From: Erpobdella octoculata
Lineage: Eukaryota; Annelida; Clitellata; Hirudinida; Erpobdellidae
Assembly (NCBI GenBank): GCA_963978895.1
Contig: OZ022245.1
Coordinates: 21,456,468-21,520,467, forward strand
DNA length: 64,000 nucleotides
Direction of reading: 5' to 3'
Shown here: one piece after another, positions 1 to 11,507 of the stretch
Layout of the letters: every line of letters starts with the position of its first letter
How positions within the stretch are numbered: the first letter of the stretch is position 1
Position numbers and translations under genes: made by a program
Notes under the pieces: generated by a model
Told to the model about the DNA's origin: nothing
The model's database searches: none
Seen by the model: only the letters and a program-made list of their open reading frames with translations

Positions 1-232
1 TATACACTTTCATACAATCAAAAGAGCAGCTTTTGGTAAATGTGTACATATATGGTTTACGAAAACAGTCGAATTTAGTTTTTCTGGTGCTGTAAATCCA
101 TATATCATCACACATACAAACACATACATACACACACATACATACACATACACACACACATACATACACACATGCATGCACACGTACTCACTCATACACA
201 TACACTTTCATACAATTAAAAAAGCAGATATA
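1..232. repeat. CA/TACA-rich simple repeat with a flanking direct repeat
   Basis: Positions about 112-200 are an imperfect CATACA/CACACA microsatellite. A stretch of about 35 bases at 1-35 (acactttcatacaat core) recurs with a few changes at about 197-232, so the microsatellite lies between two direct repeats. No gene is seen here or in 233-467. Confidence 0.7.
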
Positions 233-464
233 TTCCAAGCACACTTCATCTTGTTACTCTTCCATTGTTTGCATCTCTGAAACGAAACGAACCCCAAACG
301 CGAACAACTTTGAGATTACCTCGAATAATAATGATACAAATCTATTATATGTTGATAAGTTATTAGCCTAGTTAGCCCATGCAATAATTTAAAATTTCAA
401 GACATAAATCATGAAGATTTAGAATTTGTATTTATACTGTGTTCATTTCTTAGAATCAGACAAA

Positions 465-499
<35 letters not shown>

Positions 500-691
500 T
501 GACATCAGAAAACAAAACAGCATCAGCAATCGGACACTAAAAAAAAATGACAACGAGGTTATCGGTCCACAAAACAAAAAAGATGTCAAAAGGCAAAAAC
601 CTAAAGGGTATTTACATCCCGCTAAGAAGGCTGCCTACAAAGTTCGTTGTACACAAATAATAATTAGAAATATATTGAACCTGTACAAGTG

Positions 692-3600
692 CTATTGAAA
701 CATTGGCGACTCAATAATAAACTTTTTAAGTAATCGTTTGAAACAGGATAAGTTTGGTTGTTGAGATATAGTCATCGGAATTTTTTCATACACATTAGGA
801 CCCGCACATACAATTGAGCGAAGCTTTATGTTGGATTTTGCAAAGGGGGGTCTATACCTTGGATATGAACGAGGCACACAAGAATGTAATGAGGATGATT
901 GAGGTAGCAATTTTCTAAATAAATCAGGAAGCATATTATGATCAAGTTTATACATAAAGATTCCCACATGAAAATGATTTATTTGGTGAATTTTAAGTAT
1001 GTTCAATTGTCTAAAAAATGGATCAGTGTGAGAACTACATGGTAACCTGAAGATGATACGTAAATATCTTTTCTGAAGTTTAAGCAAAGGCTGCAGATAA
1101 GTTGAGTAATTAGAAGCCCAAATTAAATTACAATAATTTAAATAAGGAAATATAAATGAGTAATATAAAGTGACTGCTACTGGTAGAGTAATGTAAGGGC
1201 GAATACGTGAAATGATTCCAACATTTTTTGATAACTTACTAGTTACATATTGAATATGAGGTTTAAAAGTAAGATGTTCATCTATGACAATCCCAAGAAA
1301 TTTACATGCATTAACACGAGACAGAACAGAGTCACCAATACATATAAACAGTTCATTAAGGCTAATATTTTTCCTTGCTTTATGAAACAACATGTAAACA
1401 GTTTTTTTTACATTGAGTGAAAGAACGTTTGCTTTGCACCAGTTAGCAACTCCCATCAATTCTTTGTTCATAACAGAGAAAAGTTCGGTAATGTCATCAC
1501 CAGATATGAATACTTTCGTATCGTCGGCGAAGAGCAGAAATTCAAGGCACTCAGAGGAATTGCACATGTCGTTGATGTATATCAAAAATAGGAGTGGGCC
1601 AAGCACCGAGCCCTGTGGAACTCCCAGGGTAATTGGTATTGTAGAAGAGATAGAATTTTCAAAAGAGACCATCTGGGTACGATTGTTCAAATAACTCCGA
1701 TACCATGCTAAACACCTGCCACGAATACCATAATGTTGCAGCTTTTCCAGTAAGATTGCATGGTCCACTGTGTCGAAGGCCTTGGCCAAGTCCAGAAAGA
1801 CCCCAATTGTAGGCTGGCCTCGATCTAGAGCATTAGAAATTTTTGAGTGAATAACAGAGATAGGCATATATGTCGAATGTTTCTCCCTGAATCCGAATTG
1901 GTCATCTTTGATAACTGAGAACTTGTTGAAAAAAGAAATTGATCTGTTGAAGACTGCTTTCTCGAAAATTTTTGAAAAGTATGGAAGGATCGATATTGGT
2001 CTATAATTCAAAATACTCTCTTTTGAATCACTCTTATGAATTGGAACAACTTTGGCAATCTTCAGCAGATCCGGAAAGACGCCTGATTTAAAGGAGCAGT
2101 TGATTAAGGCCGTCAGAATATGAGCAATGACAGGTACCGAATATCCTGCCAGAGCTGAATTGACTCCATCACAGCCTTCACTGTGAGAGTTTTTGAGAGT
2201 CTTTGATATTGATATGACTTCCTCTGGAGTAACATCTGATAACAAAATTGATTGTGGTATGGGATCTTTAAGATATTGTCGAAAGTCTAAATTGCTTGAC
2301 ACAATCTTCTTTGCGAGCTCAGTCCCAATACTTGTGAAAAATGTGTTAAACGAGTGAGCAATGTCCGTAGATGACGCTAGTGGAAAACCCTCCGCGTTAT
2401 AGAACGTACAGGAGGCAGTTTCATGACTGTTTCTATTTAAGAGATGCTTTATTAGATCCCATGTTTTACGGCAGTTGCCTTCATATGAACGAAATTTGTT
2501 AGAATAATATTCAGTAATAGCAACTTTTTTAATTTTTCTAAACTTGTTTCTGGAACAGGTGAACTTTAGCTTGCTGTCACCTGTACGCTTGGAGAGAAAT
2601 TTTTTGTAAAGAGTATTTTTTGTCCTGCAAGACTTTAGGACATCAGGAGTCATCCATGGTTTTTTGAAATGATATAAGTTTGTTCGCTTATGAGTGATGG
2701 GAAAACAGGTATCATATATTGTACAATAAGTTTTGATGAACGAACAATAAGCTGCTGAGGCACATCCTTCGTCACAGAGCAATAATGATTCGGTCCAATT
2801 CACACCGGTAAGTTGTCCAATAAAGTTCTTCTTATTTTCGTCACTGAAATCTCTTTTGCATTTTGTTTTAGGGTTCACCGATTTATTTTTTGTGGTTTTG
2901 ATTGAGTAATAGACAGGGAGGTGATCAGAGATGTCGTCAACAATTATTTTTACAACCTCCTCCTTATCAAGTATATTAGTAAATATGTTATCAATAACCG
3001 TTGCACTTGTTGAGGTAATTCTTGTTGGTAGGACAATCTTCGGATGCAGGCAATAATTTGATACAATGTTACTAAATTCCTGAATCATAATGTTTGACGA
3101 TTCCTCTGCTATATTTATATTAAAATCTCCTAAGAGTACACATTTCTGTTGCTTGATAACATGATCCAGTAATAATTTAAATTCGTTATTAAATACTTGA
3201 AGATTGGTAGCAGGTGGACGATAAATGACTCCAACTGTTATTGTTTCACTCTGTAGCTTTAGTTTAGTAAATAGATACTCGAATGATGTGACCTGAAGGG
3301 GCACCTCAAGTGAAGAGACTCCAATGGTGTGGTGAATGAAGAAGCCGACGCCTCCTCCCCTTCCGCTACAACGACATGCTGAGTGGAAGGAGTAATGAGG
3401 CATATTTACGGCTTCGCTAGTGTCAGGGTTTAACCACGTTTCTGTCACCGCAATTATTTTAGACCTCACAAAATTATTTAGAATAGCAATGTCAGGAACT
3501 TTATGCAATAGACTTCGACAATTTATGTGTAGAAAAGATATTTCCTGAGAAGATCTTGGTAATTTATCAAAGTCTGATGGAGTAATGTAGGCATTTGAGA

Positions 3601-4093
3601 GTCCTTTTTCAGGAAAATTACTATCCGGATCGATGTCCCCAAGTCCAAAATTCACTGCAAATTCAGAGATCTCTTCTTCCGCTATTTGAGACAAAGAAAA
3701 CTTGCTCTCATTCACGGAACCAAAATTTGATATGGTGGCAATACTATTACTATAATCACTTTTTAATTCAGTTGTCTTTCTTCTGAGTCCATCAACTCTC
3801 TCATCTCCGCCTGTCCATTCCGACGCACTCAACAAATCCGCATCAATCATCGCACTGCTACGTTCAATTATTTCCGTCAGTCCCCGTGCTTTACATCGCT
3901 CATTGAATACTTCTGATTCAGAATTTCTCAGACTTTTCCCACAACGGGAAATCTTTTGGTCACAATTCTGTCCCTCACGATGATCAAGTTTGTCTTTCCG
4001 GCCCGTATCCTCTGTTTCATGGTTTCGACAAGGAGCTTTCGTGCTTCCCTTTCTTTTACAGTCATATCCCTGTGTATAAAAACTGCTGACCAT
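692..4093 (-). CDS. LINE ORF2: endonuclease and reverse transcriptase
   Basis: An open frame of 1133 codons. Residues from about 185 to 400 form an apurinic/apyrimidinic-type endonuclease, with FLHINCRSLL, TETWLNPD (about 215), LLGDFNINI (about 322) and SDHLPVYYSI (about 390). Reverse transcriptase motifs follow: YRPISILPYFSKIFEK, FLDLAKAFDTVDH, GVPQGSVLGPLLFLIYIND and the catalytic FADD near residue 854. Family knowledge says the protein nicks target DNA and primes reverse transcription from the nick (target-primed reverse transcription). The first 165 bases overlap ORF1 in another frame. A methionine at about residue 82 (position 3850) lies just past the ORF1 stop and may be the true start. 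No stop or frameshift interrupts the domains, so activity is possible but untested. Confidence 0.9.
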   Translation of the reverse strand: MVSSFYTQGYDCKRKGSTKAPCRNHETEDTGRKDKLDHREGQNCDQKISRCGKSLRNSESEVFNERCKARGLTEIIERSSAMIDADLLSASEWTGGDERVDGLRRKTTELKSDYSNSIATISNFGSVNESKFSLSQIAEEEISEFAVNFGLGDIDPDSNFPEKGLSNAYITPSDFDKLPRSSQEISFLHINCRSLLHKVPDIAILNNFVRSKIIAVTETWLNPDTSEAVNMPHYSFHSACRCSGRGGGVGFFIHHTIGVSSLEVPLQVTSFEYLFTKLKLQSETITVGVIYRPPATNLQVFNNEFKLLLDHVIKQQKCVLLGDFNINIAEESSNIMIQEFSNIVSNYCLHPKIVLPTRITSTSATVIDNIFTNILDKEEVVKIIVDDISDHLPVYYSIKTTKNKSVNPKTKCKRDFSDENKKNFIGQLTGVNWTESLLLCDEGCASAAYCSFIKTYCTIYDTCFPITHKRTNLYHFKKPWMTPDVLKSCRTKNTLYKKFLSKRTGDSKLKFTCSRNKFRKIKKVAITEYYSNKFRSYEGNCRKTWDLIKHLLNRNSHETASCTFYNAEGFPLASSTDIAHSFNTFFTSIGTELAKKIVSSNLDFRQYLKDPIPQSILLSDVTPEEVISISKTLKNSHSEGCDGVNSALAGYSVPVIAHILTALINCSFKSGVFPDLLKIAKVVPIHKSDSKESILNYRPISILPYFSKIFEKAVFNRSISFFNKFSVIKDDQFGFREKHSTYMPISVIHSKISNALDRGQPTIGVFLDLAKAFDTVDHAILLEKLQHYGIRGRCLAWYRSYLNNRTQMVSFENSISSTIPITLGVPQGSVLGPLLFLIYINDMCNSSECLEFLLFADDTKVFISGDDITELFSVMNKELMGVANWCKANVLSLNVKKTVYMLFHKARKNISLNELFICIGDSVLSRVNACKFLGIVIDEHLTFKPHIQYVTSKLSKNVGIISRIRPYITLPVAVTLYYSFIFPYLNYCNLIWASNYSTYLQPLLKLQKRYLRIIFRLPCSSHTDPFFRQLNILKIHQINHFHVGIFMYKLDHNMLPDLFRKLLPQSSSLHSCVPRSYPRYRPPFAKSNIKLRSIVCAGPNVYEKIPMTISQQPNLSCFKRLLKKFIIESPMFQ

Positions 4094-5028
4094 TCTCCTT
4101 CCTTCATCATCTTCAAGTTTTTTGCCGATCTGAGAATATTTGTCTGTTGGTCTTCATTTTTTAACACCAGCTTAAGCGGTCTGGGTCTAGAGAGTTCGCA
4201 TTCACCCTCGATCTTTTTTCCAAGCCTGATTACCTTGACAATTTCAGCATCATCGCACGAAATCACCCTCAACAATTCCTCGACTCTTGTCTTGTCATCC
4301 AGTATGCGTTTATCAGCCGTTGACGATTCCGATTCTCGCAGTCCATAGATAACAACACAATTTTTTCTTCTGAGTTTATCTGCTTCCTCATCTTTATCCT
4401 CCTGCTTCCTAACATCAAGTGCCCTTTTGAGACAAGTCTGTAGGCTTGACACCTGTTCATCCCTTCCAGTCAGAACAGTGTTTTGAACTCTCTTGACATC
4501 ATCTGTTAATTCGTCGACCTTTTCTTTAAACAATTCCGACCACTTCCTGGTCGCTATATCAACTTTTTTTGTAATGGGTTCAAGGTCAACTCCAGCTATT
4601 TTCTTTGCCAACCCCTTAACTTCTTCGAGAATCTCATTTAGTTTCTTCTTGTTCATAGAGGATTCTTTTCTCTCATCTGCAAGTGTTTTCTCTCTTTTTT
4701 TAGAGTCTCTCTTCATTATTTCTATTGCCTCTTGGATTTGAGTTTGCTGCTGCTTGAGTAGATCTTCATTACTGTTTAAACTTTCCAGACGTATGTGCAT
4801 CTTCCTCATGGTTGATTTAATCTCTTTCGTCTCCATGGTACCTTCTCTGGATTCTTTAACACAGGTTCTCATCTCCAGCATTAGATCATTAACTTCACTG
4901 TGTCTATCTTCCCGCTCCATCAACTCCTTCAATCGCTCATCATTTGCTTTAATACAGCACTCGCACAAATGGAGCCCCGCAATGTCGCTCACCAATTTAG
5001 CTTCACTTCTGGTTTTTCCTCCAGGCAT
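3928..5028 (-). CDS. LINE ORF1: coiled-coil and RRM-like RNA-binding protein
   Basis: An open frame of 366 codons. The N-terminus has a CECC cysteine cluster, then about 170 residues of charged, heptad-like sequence rich in E, K and L (probable coiled coil). The C-terminal third resembles the RRM/CTD module of L1-type ORF1 proteins: NCVVIYGLRES (about residues 223-233), KVIRLGKK, RPRPLKLVL and VFIHRDMT. Such proteins trimerise, coat LINE RNA and act as nucleic-acid chaperones in the cytoplasmic particle. It lies directly upstream of ORF2 and ends 165 bases inside it in another frame. No break is seen. Confidence 0.85.
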   Translation of the reverse strand: MPGGKTRSEAKLVSDIAGLHLCECCIKANDERLKELMEREDRHSEVNDLMLEMRTCVKESREGTMETKEIKSTMRKMHIRLESLNSNEDLLKQQQTQIQEAIEIMKRDSKKREKTLADERKESSMNKKKLNEILEEVKGLAKKIAGVDLEPITKKVDIATRKWSELFKEKVDELTDDVKRVQNTVLTGRDEQVSSLQTCLKRALDVRKQEDKDEEADKLRRKNCVVIYGLRESESSTADKRILDDKTRVEELLRVISCDDAEIVKVIRLGKKIEGECELSRPRPLKLVLKNEDQQTNILRSAKNLKMMKEGEWSAVFIHRDMTVKEREARKLLVETMKQRIRAGKTNLIIVRDRIVTKRFPVVGKV

Positions 5029-5400
5029 TTAAAAAAAGAAAAAAACGTAGAGACTAAAATTAAGAATATTATTTCACTTGATACGATAGAGAATAAAGCT
5101 TAATTATTAACTATTTAAATATAATAAAAAACTATAACATAAATTAAAGTAAAATGACCAGTAGAATGAAATTATAATTGAAGAGGTAAATTAAATAATT
5201 AAAAAATTTTTTTTTTTAAATCACGACTGAACTTTGAAAAAAAATAATGGCGATTGAAATCAAAAGATGGTGTTACTACACGCTTGAATTGTACGGGCTT
5301 TGCTGATTGGTTGAGTTGGTTTCTTCTGAGCTTTCTGATTTGCTGAATGCGTTTATGACGTCTGCTTTGGAGCAGAATTGTCGTTGAAGATACAGTAGAA

Positions 5401-7154
5401 GAATTTCGATTTTCGATTGTTTAATTTGTATTTATTTGTTAAAAATGATAGCTATTGTATAATCGACTGAATAAGATGGATACAATGTATAGTCTTACTG
5501 CAAGAAAATTAGATTTTGGAATGTTCAAAATAAACCAAATTGAGATTTTATTTGTCTCGATGTCTTCGAATTTTGGAATCGAATGGAGGTTGAAAAACTC
5601 ACGCAGATACATACAAAAGTGACCCTGCAGTGATTTTCGTTACGAGCGACCTCGTGAATGGCAAATCATTAAGCAAAACATTCAACGCCACAAGGATGGT
5701 TTTCATTTTTGACATGCAAAATTTCTTCTATATTTTTATGTATTATTATTATTATTGAAGATTTTTTATGATAAATTGAACCGAACATTCAAACGTGTGT
5801 TTATTTCCGATACACAATTTCAGTTTGTAGAAAACTTATTGCAGCATTACTTATTCAAAAGACAATCAGTAGCATTTAAAAAAAACACATTGTTCCGATA
5901 ACCACAAATATTGTTGAGTTCCAAAAAAAACTTAATTTTCAACTAAATAAACAAACAAAATGAACTGAACTGAAATTGTTTGCTGAGTTTAAAGAGGTCA
6001 TTAAATCATTAGTGGGCTTCAAAATCTTCAGATTTTCGTCAGCATCGTCTGATAAAAATTACAGCTAATACTCATAATTTGAAATGGCTATTACCTACAA
6101 CAAATCTATGACAAGCTGGAAGTATTAATATTTTGGACACACCGAGTTGGAGACTCACTAAGGTTTTAAATTTTAGTACATCGCACTTTTTAACAAAACT
6201 TATTAAGGCCTGGGTTGTTATTCAATAATATCGATGATATATTTTGTTTATCGAGATCGGTATCGACTATATTCCTAAGAAAATCTTATCGACGATATTT
6301 TTCAATTCTATACTGATACTTAAAATCTTTTATTTGTAAATTGTTACACCCATAGTTATCAAGCTATAAATCTATGACATTCTATTGTCATGTCGCCATA
6401 ATTACACTCATATGTTCATTTTTTTAGAATGATAATCCAAGTGGAACCGTTTCTCAATCATTTAGTTTTTTTAAATTTATCTCCCAACTCAGATTTTTCT
6501 AAAGAGTTATTATTAAAAAAATACATTTCCAATTTATCCAACGTTTCAAATTCTAATTTCTGCCGAGATGCCGATGAGGTTTTTGTCATTGATCGGGGTT
6601 ATTGTCTGGGAGTTGATAAGTACGATGGTGTATTGGATAAGATGAAAGGAATTGCATCTTTTTTTCGAGTTTCTTCTTTGTATTTTTTCACTTGATGCTT
6701 GCAATTTTGATTGAGTCGGGATTTTTTGAATCTATAAACTGATCAACAAATTCTGATAGCAAAAACATTTTGTTGAATGATTCGTCGGTTGAAAATCTTT
6801 CTATTTCTTTTTAAACCATTTGTTTTAAATATTAGGATTGTTTATCGGGCAAAGAAATATCCGTATTACTAGTATATTTTCATAATCAGTTATAACAATT
6901 AAAATTGGATTAAGATATATAAAACATAAAAAACTGTTTTTTAATAAAAAGTATTTATAGCACTCGGAGAAAAATTTTTAGTTTTTTTCCTTTTGAAAAA
7001 GCCTGAAATGATGAATAGCTTTCAGCATTCAAATTGTTCTTTAAAAAAAATAATTCTCATCATCTCTCAGGTAAATTTGTTTCTGCAATTTTGTCATTTT
7101 TTTTAATATCAACTTAAGTATTTAAAAATTGAATTTCTAAGAATTTAGAAGAAC
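5401..7154. other. AT-rich DNA without a recognisable gene
   Basis: Both strands were scanned. The longest open stretch, 6429-6695 (88 codons), has AT-driven composition and matches no family I know. Homopolymer runs and short direct repeats are present. No RNA gene, LTR or terminal inverted repeat was recognised. Confidence 0.5.
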
Positions 7155-7226
7155 AAAAAACTAAAAACTAGTTAATTTATTAAAATCTTAATCAATTTTT
7201 ATAAATTAACTAGTTCTTAGTTTTTT
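7155..7226. repeat. Palindrome with ~26-bp arms
   Basis: The left arm at 7155-7180 and the right arm at 7201-7226 are inverted copies with about one mismatch (core aactagttaattta versus taaattaactagtt), separated by 20 bases. The transcript could form a hairpin. It may be the end of a miniature transposon, but no flanking duplication was found. Confidence 0.6.
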
Positions 7227-7516
7227 GGTCTTTCTTCAATTGAATCTTATATAAGACTTCCAGCAAGAACAATTCAGTAAAAGCTGTGTTATCCTGCTAT
7301 TCTCATTCAAACAAACCCGAACACAGAAATCTTTTTAGTAACTGACAGTAACTATTATTATAGCTGCTTGTTTTGTTAGTGATTTTTTATTATAGCTGCT
7401 TGTCTTATTGGGATATATGAAAAGAGTGTGCAATAAATTGATTAAGATTTTAATCATTTCCAAATGACTCAGTTAACGAAAATGTTCTTTTAGGTAGCTT
7501 CACACGCTTTGATTTT

Positions 7517-7753
7517 TTAACTGACTTGTTTTGACATTGAGACTTTGTAACTTCTACAATTACATTTGAACGATTCAAAATGATCCTTGAAAATAAAATT
7601 TTTAAGCACAATAATTTCAAAATTATCATGAATAAATGGCACACGGTGTATTCGTTCCGCAGACAAACTGGATCGCGACTGCTGGCCCTGTAGTTGAAAA
7701 CATGCGTTCCACTGGACCGACGCTTGTGACTGTAATCTGACTAATTGCGACAA
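7517..7753 (-). pseudogene. Possible hAT transposase C-terminal relic
   Basis: This 78-codon open stretch contains LQGQQSRSSLSAERIHRV. That resembles the segment of the hAT C-terminal dimerisation domain where family members typically read like QRSSLSPENV before a run of hydrophobic residues. No catalytic domain is visible nearby and no terminal repeats were found, so it is at most a decayed fragment. The assignment rests on one short motif. Confidence 0.35.
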
Positions 7754-7859
7754 AAGAGAAAACTGCTTTTCCCATAAAATCGTTAATTAAATTTGATGTT
7801 ATTTGGCGGATGGATTTAATCGGCTAGCCAAAATTTGTTGGCGGATTTTCGTGATAGTT

Positions 7860-10205
7860 GGAATTTTCTGCGGATTTGGCTAAATGGAGGCGGCTACGAG
7901 GTTTACTTACAATAACTGCAAACAGCATCTATTTTAACAACTGTTTTTATTATTTTATTTTTAGTTTTTGTGACAGTGGTAATAGAAATTCTCTGAAGCC
8001 AAACCACAGCGATTGCATCTTGATCTATGAGCTTTTGCTTGAAGTTGAGTCTGACGATATTCTTCAGTTTCTCAAGCATATGAAACTATGATTTTTTTTT
8101 CAAATATGAAATTCGGTCAGCGTTTTTAGATCTGTTTTTGAAACTCTTTGAAATTTGTGGTTTTAACTAAAACATTCGGTTCTTGAATCTTTTTATTAAT
8201 GACCTCTAATTTTTTCAAGGATATGTCAGGATGGTGTTTTTCAAAGATAAGTCATTAAGGTTTTTTTTATAAACGAGTAACAACGGACCGTATTAACTGT
8301 TTAGCTACAAAACAAAATCCCTATTTGTTTACCTTAATTGAACCTCTAACTTTTAAAAACATCATTCTCTGACAGACTAAACGTGAGATTCTCATCAGCG
8401 TTAGAGTAGATAAGTTTCATCTTTTTTGTGCGTGTAGCCGTCACTGTCACCATCGTTGATGCATATATGACATGTGAAGGAAATAATAGACGCCTATAAA
8501 ATGAGCCGCAAGTTTTAAAACATCAGTCGTAAGTTGGTTTACATTTTTTTTATAGAAAAAAGTTTTAATAAAATATTAAATATTATTTATTGCATCAAGA
8601 AGACGAACTTACCTAAACATACCAATTAAACTAAAAACCAGCATTCAAATATTTATAAGAAAAAAAAAATTTTTTTAGTTTATAAATTTACAGGTGCTGT
8701 ATTAAAAATTTTAAAGACATAAACATTAAAGCCAATAAATAATTTTTGACAGTTTCTTAATTCTTAATTGATTAATTGAAACTTGAATAGATCATCTCAT
8801 TTTTCTTTCATCAGACCTGATTTTGATTCAGAAAATCCAAGTTTTTTAAGCATATCAAGTGATTTTGACCTGAATGAAATAAAGTAACTACTCTTAGTAG
8901 ACGTAATTAGATAGGAGATATTTTAATTTATGCAAATAAAACAACTTGAATATATCCAGAACGTTTTCAATGTCTTTCTGGGCTTCCGGAAAATAAGTTG
9001 TGGTTTCCTTTAAAAGTTTAATAAACTTGTCAATTTCTGCATTCAAAATGTTTCTTTCAAAAAACAACGTTTTCGATGAATGTTTTCTTCTTGAAAATCC
9101 TTGACTTAGGAATACATCAAAGTCTTTTATCAAGTTCTGGGCAATAACTGTTTCTTTCAGTTTCTATTACAGAAAAAATGGCTGAATTAAATTTGTAAAA
9201 ATTAATAAAAAATAAAATTATAACATTATTCTATTACAAATTATTATAAATTATGGTATTTGTTGTACATTTTATTTTCATCATTTAGTTTTTAATTTGT
9301 GCAAATTTGCTGTATAAAAGATATTATCTATTTTAATGGCTAGTAAAAATACCAGGAAATAATAAAAACAGATCCATATGTTTATTACGCTATCGTACGT
9401 GCGTATTATTATAATACATTTGCTAGAGGGCAGATTGTTATAATATTTTTTCAATAAACTATAAACATTAATATTGTTTACGTTATTTTGTCAGTAAAAA
9501 ATTCCTCATTAACTTTATTTCTTAATGCTGTTGTTGAATTGAAATATTATTGCTAGGTACTCTTAGGTTACTTTTGCATAACCGATAGAAAACTGAAATG
9601 AAAATTTTGAGAACCAAAATCCGGAGAGAAAAAACTAGAAAATGTTCATGAAAAAACTTCAGAGCGAGATAGTTAACTGCATCGTGCAAAGAGAAGTTAC
9701 GGGGCATAAGTTTTTTGTTATTTACCCAAAGGTCAGTAGGAGAGAAAGAAAGAGAAAGAAAAATAGAAAAATGATAAACGATAAAGAGAGACAAAAATGA
9801 CAAAAAAAAACAAAATGACAAAAGGAAAATATAAAAAAAAAAGATACAAATAAATAAAGAAAATTACAAAATGAAAGAATAGCAAGAAAATGACAGAAAA
9901 AAAAGTAGGGAAAATGAATTGCACAAAGGTAGGTGCTTGGTACGTTTCTCTAAAACTAAAGTACGTCGTGCAATTCAGATATAATAGAGCTGTTAATCAT
10001 GCCTGCCATGTCAGTTTTCTGGACTGTTAGTTTAATCTGACTTTGAATAACATTATAGTTTTACTACACTTTAGCTGACATACAAATTAAAATAGACTAA
10101 AAAACTCTCTTTAAGTCCAACAAATTTTAATCAGTTCTAGACACGCAGATGATCTGCTCTGGGGAAGCCGCTAGTATGCTTTAAATAGCTTAGGTTTCGT
10201 GTAAC
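7860..10205. other. AT-rich DNA without a recognisable gene
   Basis: Short open stretches at 7858-8091, 8894-9133 and 9522-9924 are low-complexity or match no family I recognise. The last is dominated by F, L and S encoded by A-rich purine tracts on the opposite strand. I see no RNA genes or transposon termini. Confidence 0.5.
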
Positions 10206-10580
10206 TTCAAGACAGTGGCGCAGCGTAGAGGGAACGATCCACCCCGGGTGGCACTTTTGATGGGGCTGCAGATTTTCGAGAAAAAAAATTGTTGCATATA
10301 AAACAAATAAAAAGTAAGTTTTATCAAGTTTTTGGAAAATGTACCTCTGACTACACTCTATACTTTTTTGCCTTTCAGTAAAATAAAGTTTTGTTAACAT
10401 TACTACAATTTAGTTAAACTATGGTTTTTAAGCTTTCAAAGCTAGTTCTATTTTCTAATCCTGTGTTACTAGTGACGCTATTCGTCTTGTCAACGATCCT
10501 TATGCTTCAATGAATCAATTTTACTTTATATAGCGCTTTTTCAACAAGGCGTTCAAAAGCGCTCGGCTACAAATTGACTG
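10206..10580. repeat. hAT-type terminus and L2-type 3' tail fragments
   Basis: At 10215 the sequence cagtggcgcagcgtag resembles a hAT terminal repeat, similar to CAGTGGCGTA ends elsewhere in this window. At about 10525-10570 the pattern tatagcgctttttcaa followed by gttcaaaagcgct resembles the 3' untranslated hairpin common in L2/CR1-like LINEs. No partner ends were found, so both are relics. Confidence 0.35.
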
Positions 10581-10611
10581 AAAAAGGTTTTCAGTCCTCG
10601 GCGGATCCAGT

Positions 10612-10915
10612 TCTAAGCCTGGATTAAGGAGGAGGGACAGTTAAAAAGATGAAATTATGATCAACGACAGGAAGTACTTAGGTGCTTCCTATACGCAGCT
10701 ATTTCAATCTTACAACATCTGGTGTAAAAGACTATAAACTATTAAAAAAAAGTTAAAAAAAGGTGCCTCGCTAATTGCAAGCCAGTCCCAAGCCTGGAAA
10801 AAAGAGGAGGGAAAAGTAAAAAGGATCAAATTATGATCCACGACAGGAAGTACTTAGGTGCTTCCAACATACAGTTAACAGTTTTAAAACACCTGGTGTA
10901 AAGGACTACTAACTA
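10612..10915 (+). mobile_element. Two tandem truncated 3' ends of an I-clade-like LINE
   Basis: Two direct copies lie at about 10612-10755 and 10786-10925. They share agcctggaaaaaagaggagg-like, gacaggaagtacttaggtgc and tggtgtaaaagactataaac blocks, each followed by A-rich sequence. The last block also occurs at 58795-58820, in the 3' end of the RNase H-bearing LINE at 56.8-58.8 kb. This suggests both are 5'-truncated 3' UTR copies of a related family. Confidence 0.6.
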
Positions 10916-11434
10916 TTATTTTAAAAAATGGTTGTTTGTTGGCGGAAAGAAATGAGGGATAAAAGCATATTGGGATTTTCGTAAGTAAATGACGTTGGAT
11001 TATATCACGATATCACCCGGGGTAAAGATTTTCTTCTTAATTAAATTGTTATTAAACATTTGTGTGACTCAAATTTAGTAAAATATTGCATTGTCACCGA
11101 TAATATGTTTCTATTTCAAGTTTCAGCTCAATTGGATAAAAGCTTGTGATCTAAAATTCAATTTGAAAATACCAACCATTAAACATACAACAAACAGATG
11201 AAGTTAAATAAAAGCGTATAAAAAAAGCAGGCACTTGTCGCCGATCAAACTCTAATAAAAATATATTTGTTGATCAGAAAACTACATTAGTTTTTGCTTT
11301 TTACAGTTCTTGTCTTGTAATAATTATTGTTACCTTCTTCTAATTTTGCACCATAATCTCATAAAAAAAATTATTAAAATTTATATTGTTCAATATAAGT
11401 CATTGAAGTGCCAAGAAACACTTTTCTAACAATT

Positions 11435-11507
11435 GCCCGGCTAGCTCAGTCGGTAGAGCATGAGACTCTTAATCTCAGGGTCGTGGGTTCGAGCCCCACG
11501 TTGGGCG
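11435..11507 (+). tRNA. tRNA-Lys (anticodon CTT)
   Basis: A 73-nt cloverleaf with acceptor arm GCCCGGC...GTTGGGC, D-arm with A box (TAGCTCAGTCGG), anticodon arm GAGACTCTTAATCTC presenting CTT, and T-arm with a perfect B box (GGTTCGAGCCC). There is no intron. A TTTT run about six bases downstream is a plausible RNA polymerase III terminator. It matches the canonical animal tRNA-Lys(CTT) and is the best-supported functional RNA gene in the window. Confidence 0.96.

Larger units (their letters stand above)
468..5400 (-). mobile_element. Near-complete two-ORF LINE (CR1/L2/jockey group)
   Basis: This non-LTR retrotransposon lies on the minus strand. Reading that strand it has a leader (about 5400-5029), ORF1 (5028-3928), an overlapping ORF2 (to 692), a short 3' UTR (691-498) and a poly(A) tail, seen as 30 T residues at 468-497. 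Both ORFs are uninterrupted, unlike most other elements here, so this is probably a young copy. The right edge is approximate, set where base composition changes. No target-site duplication could be identified by eye. The clade is inferred from the apurinic-type endonuclease plus reverse transcriptase layout, and the jockey/CR1/L2 choice is not resolved. Confidence 0.85.
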
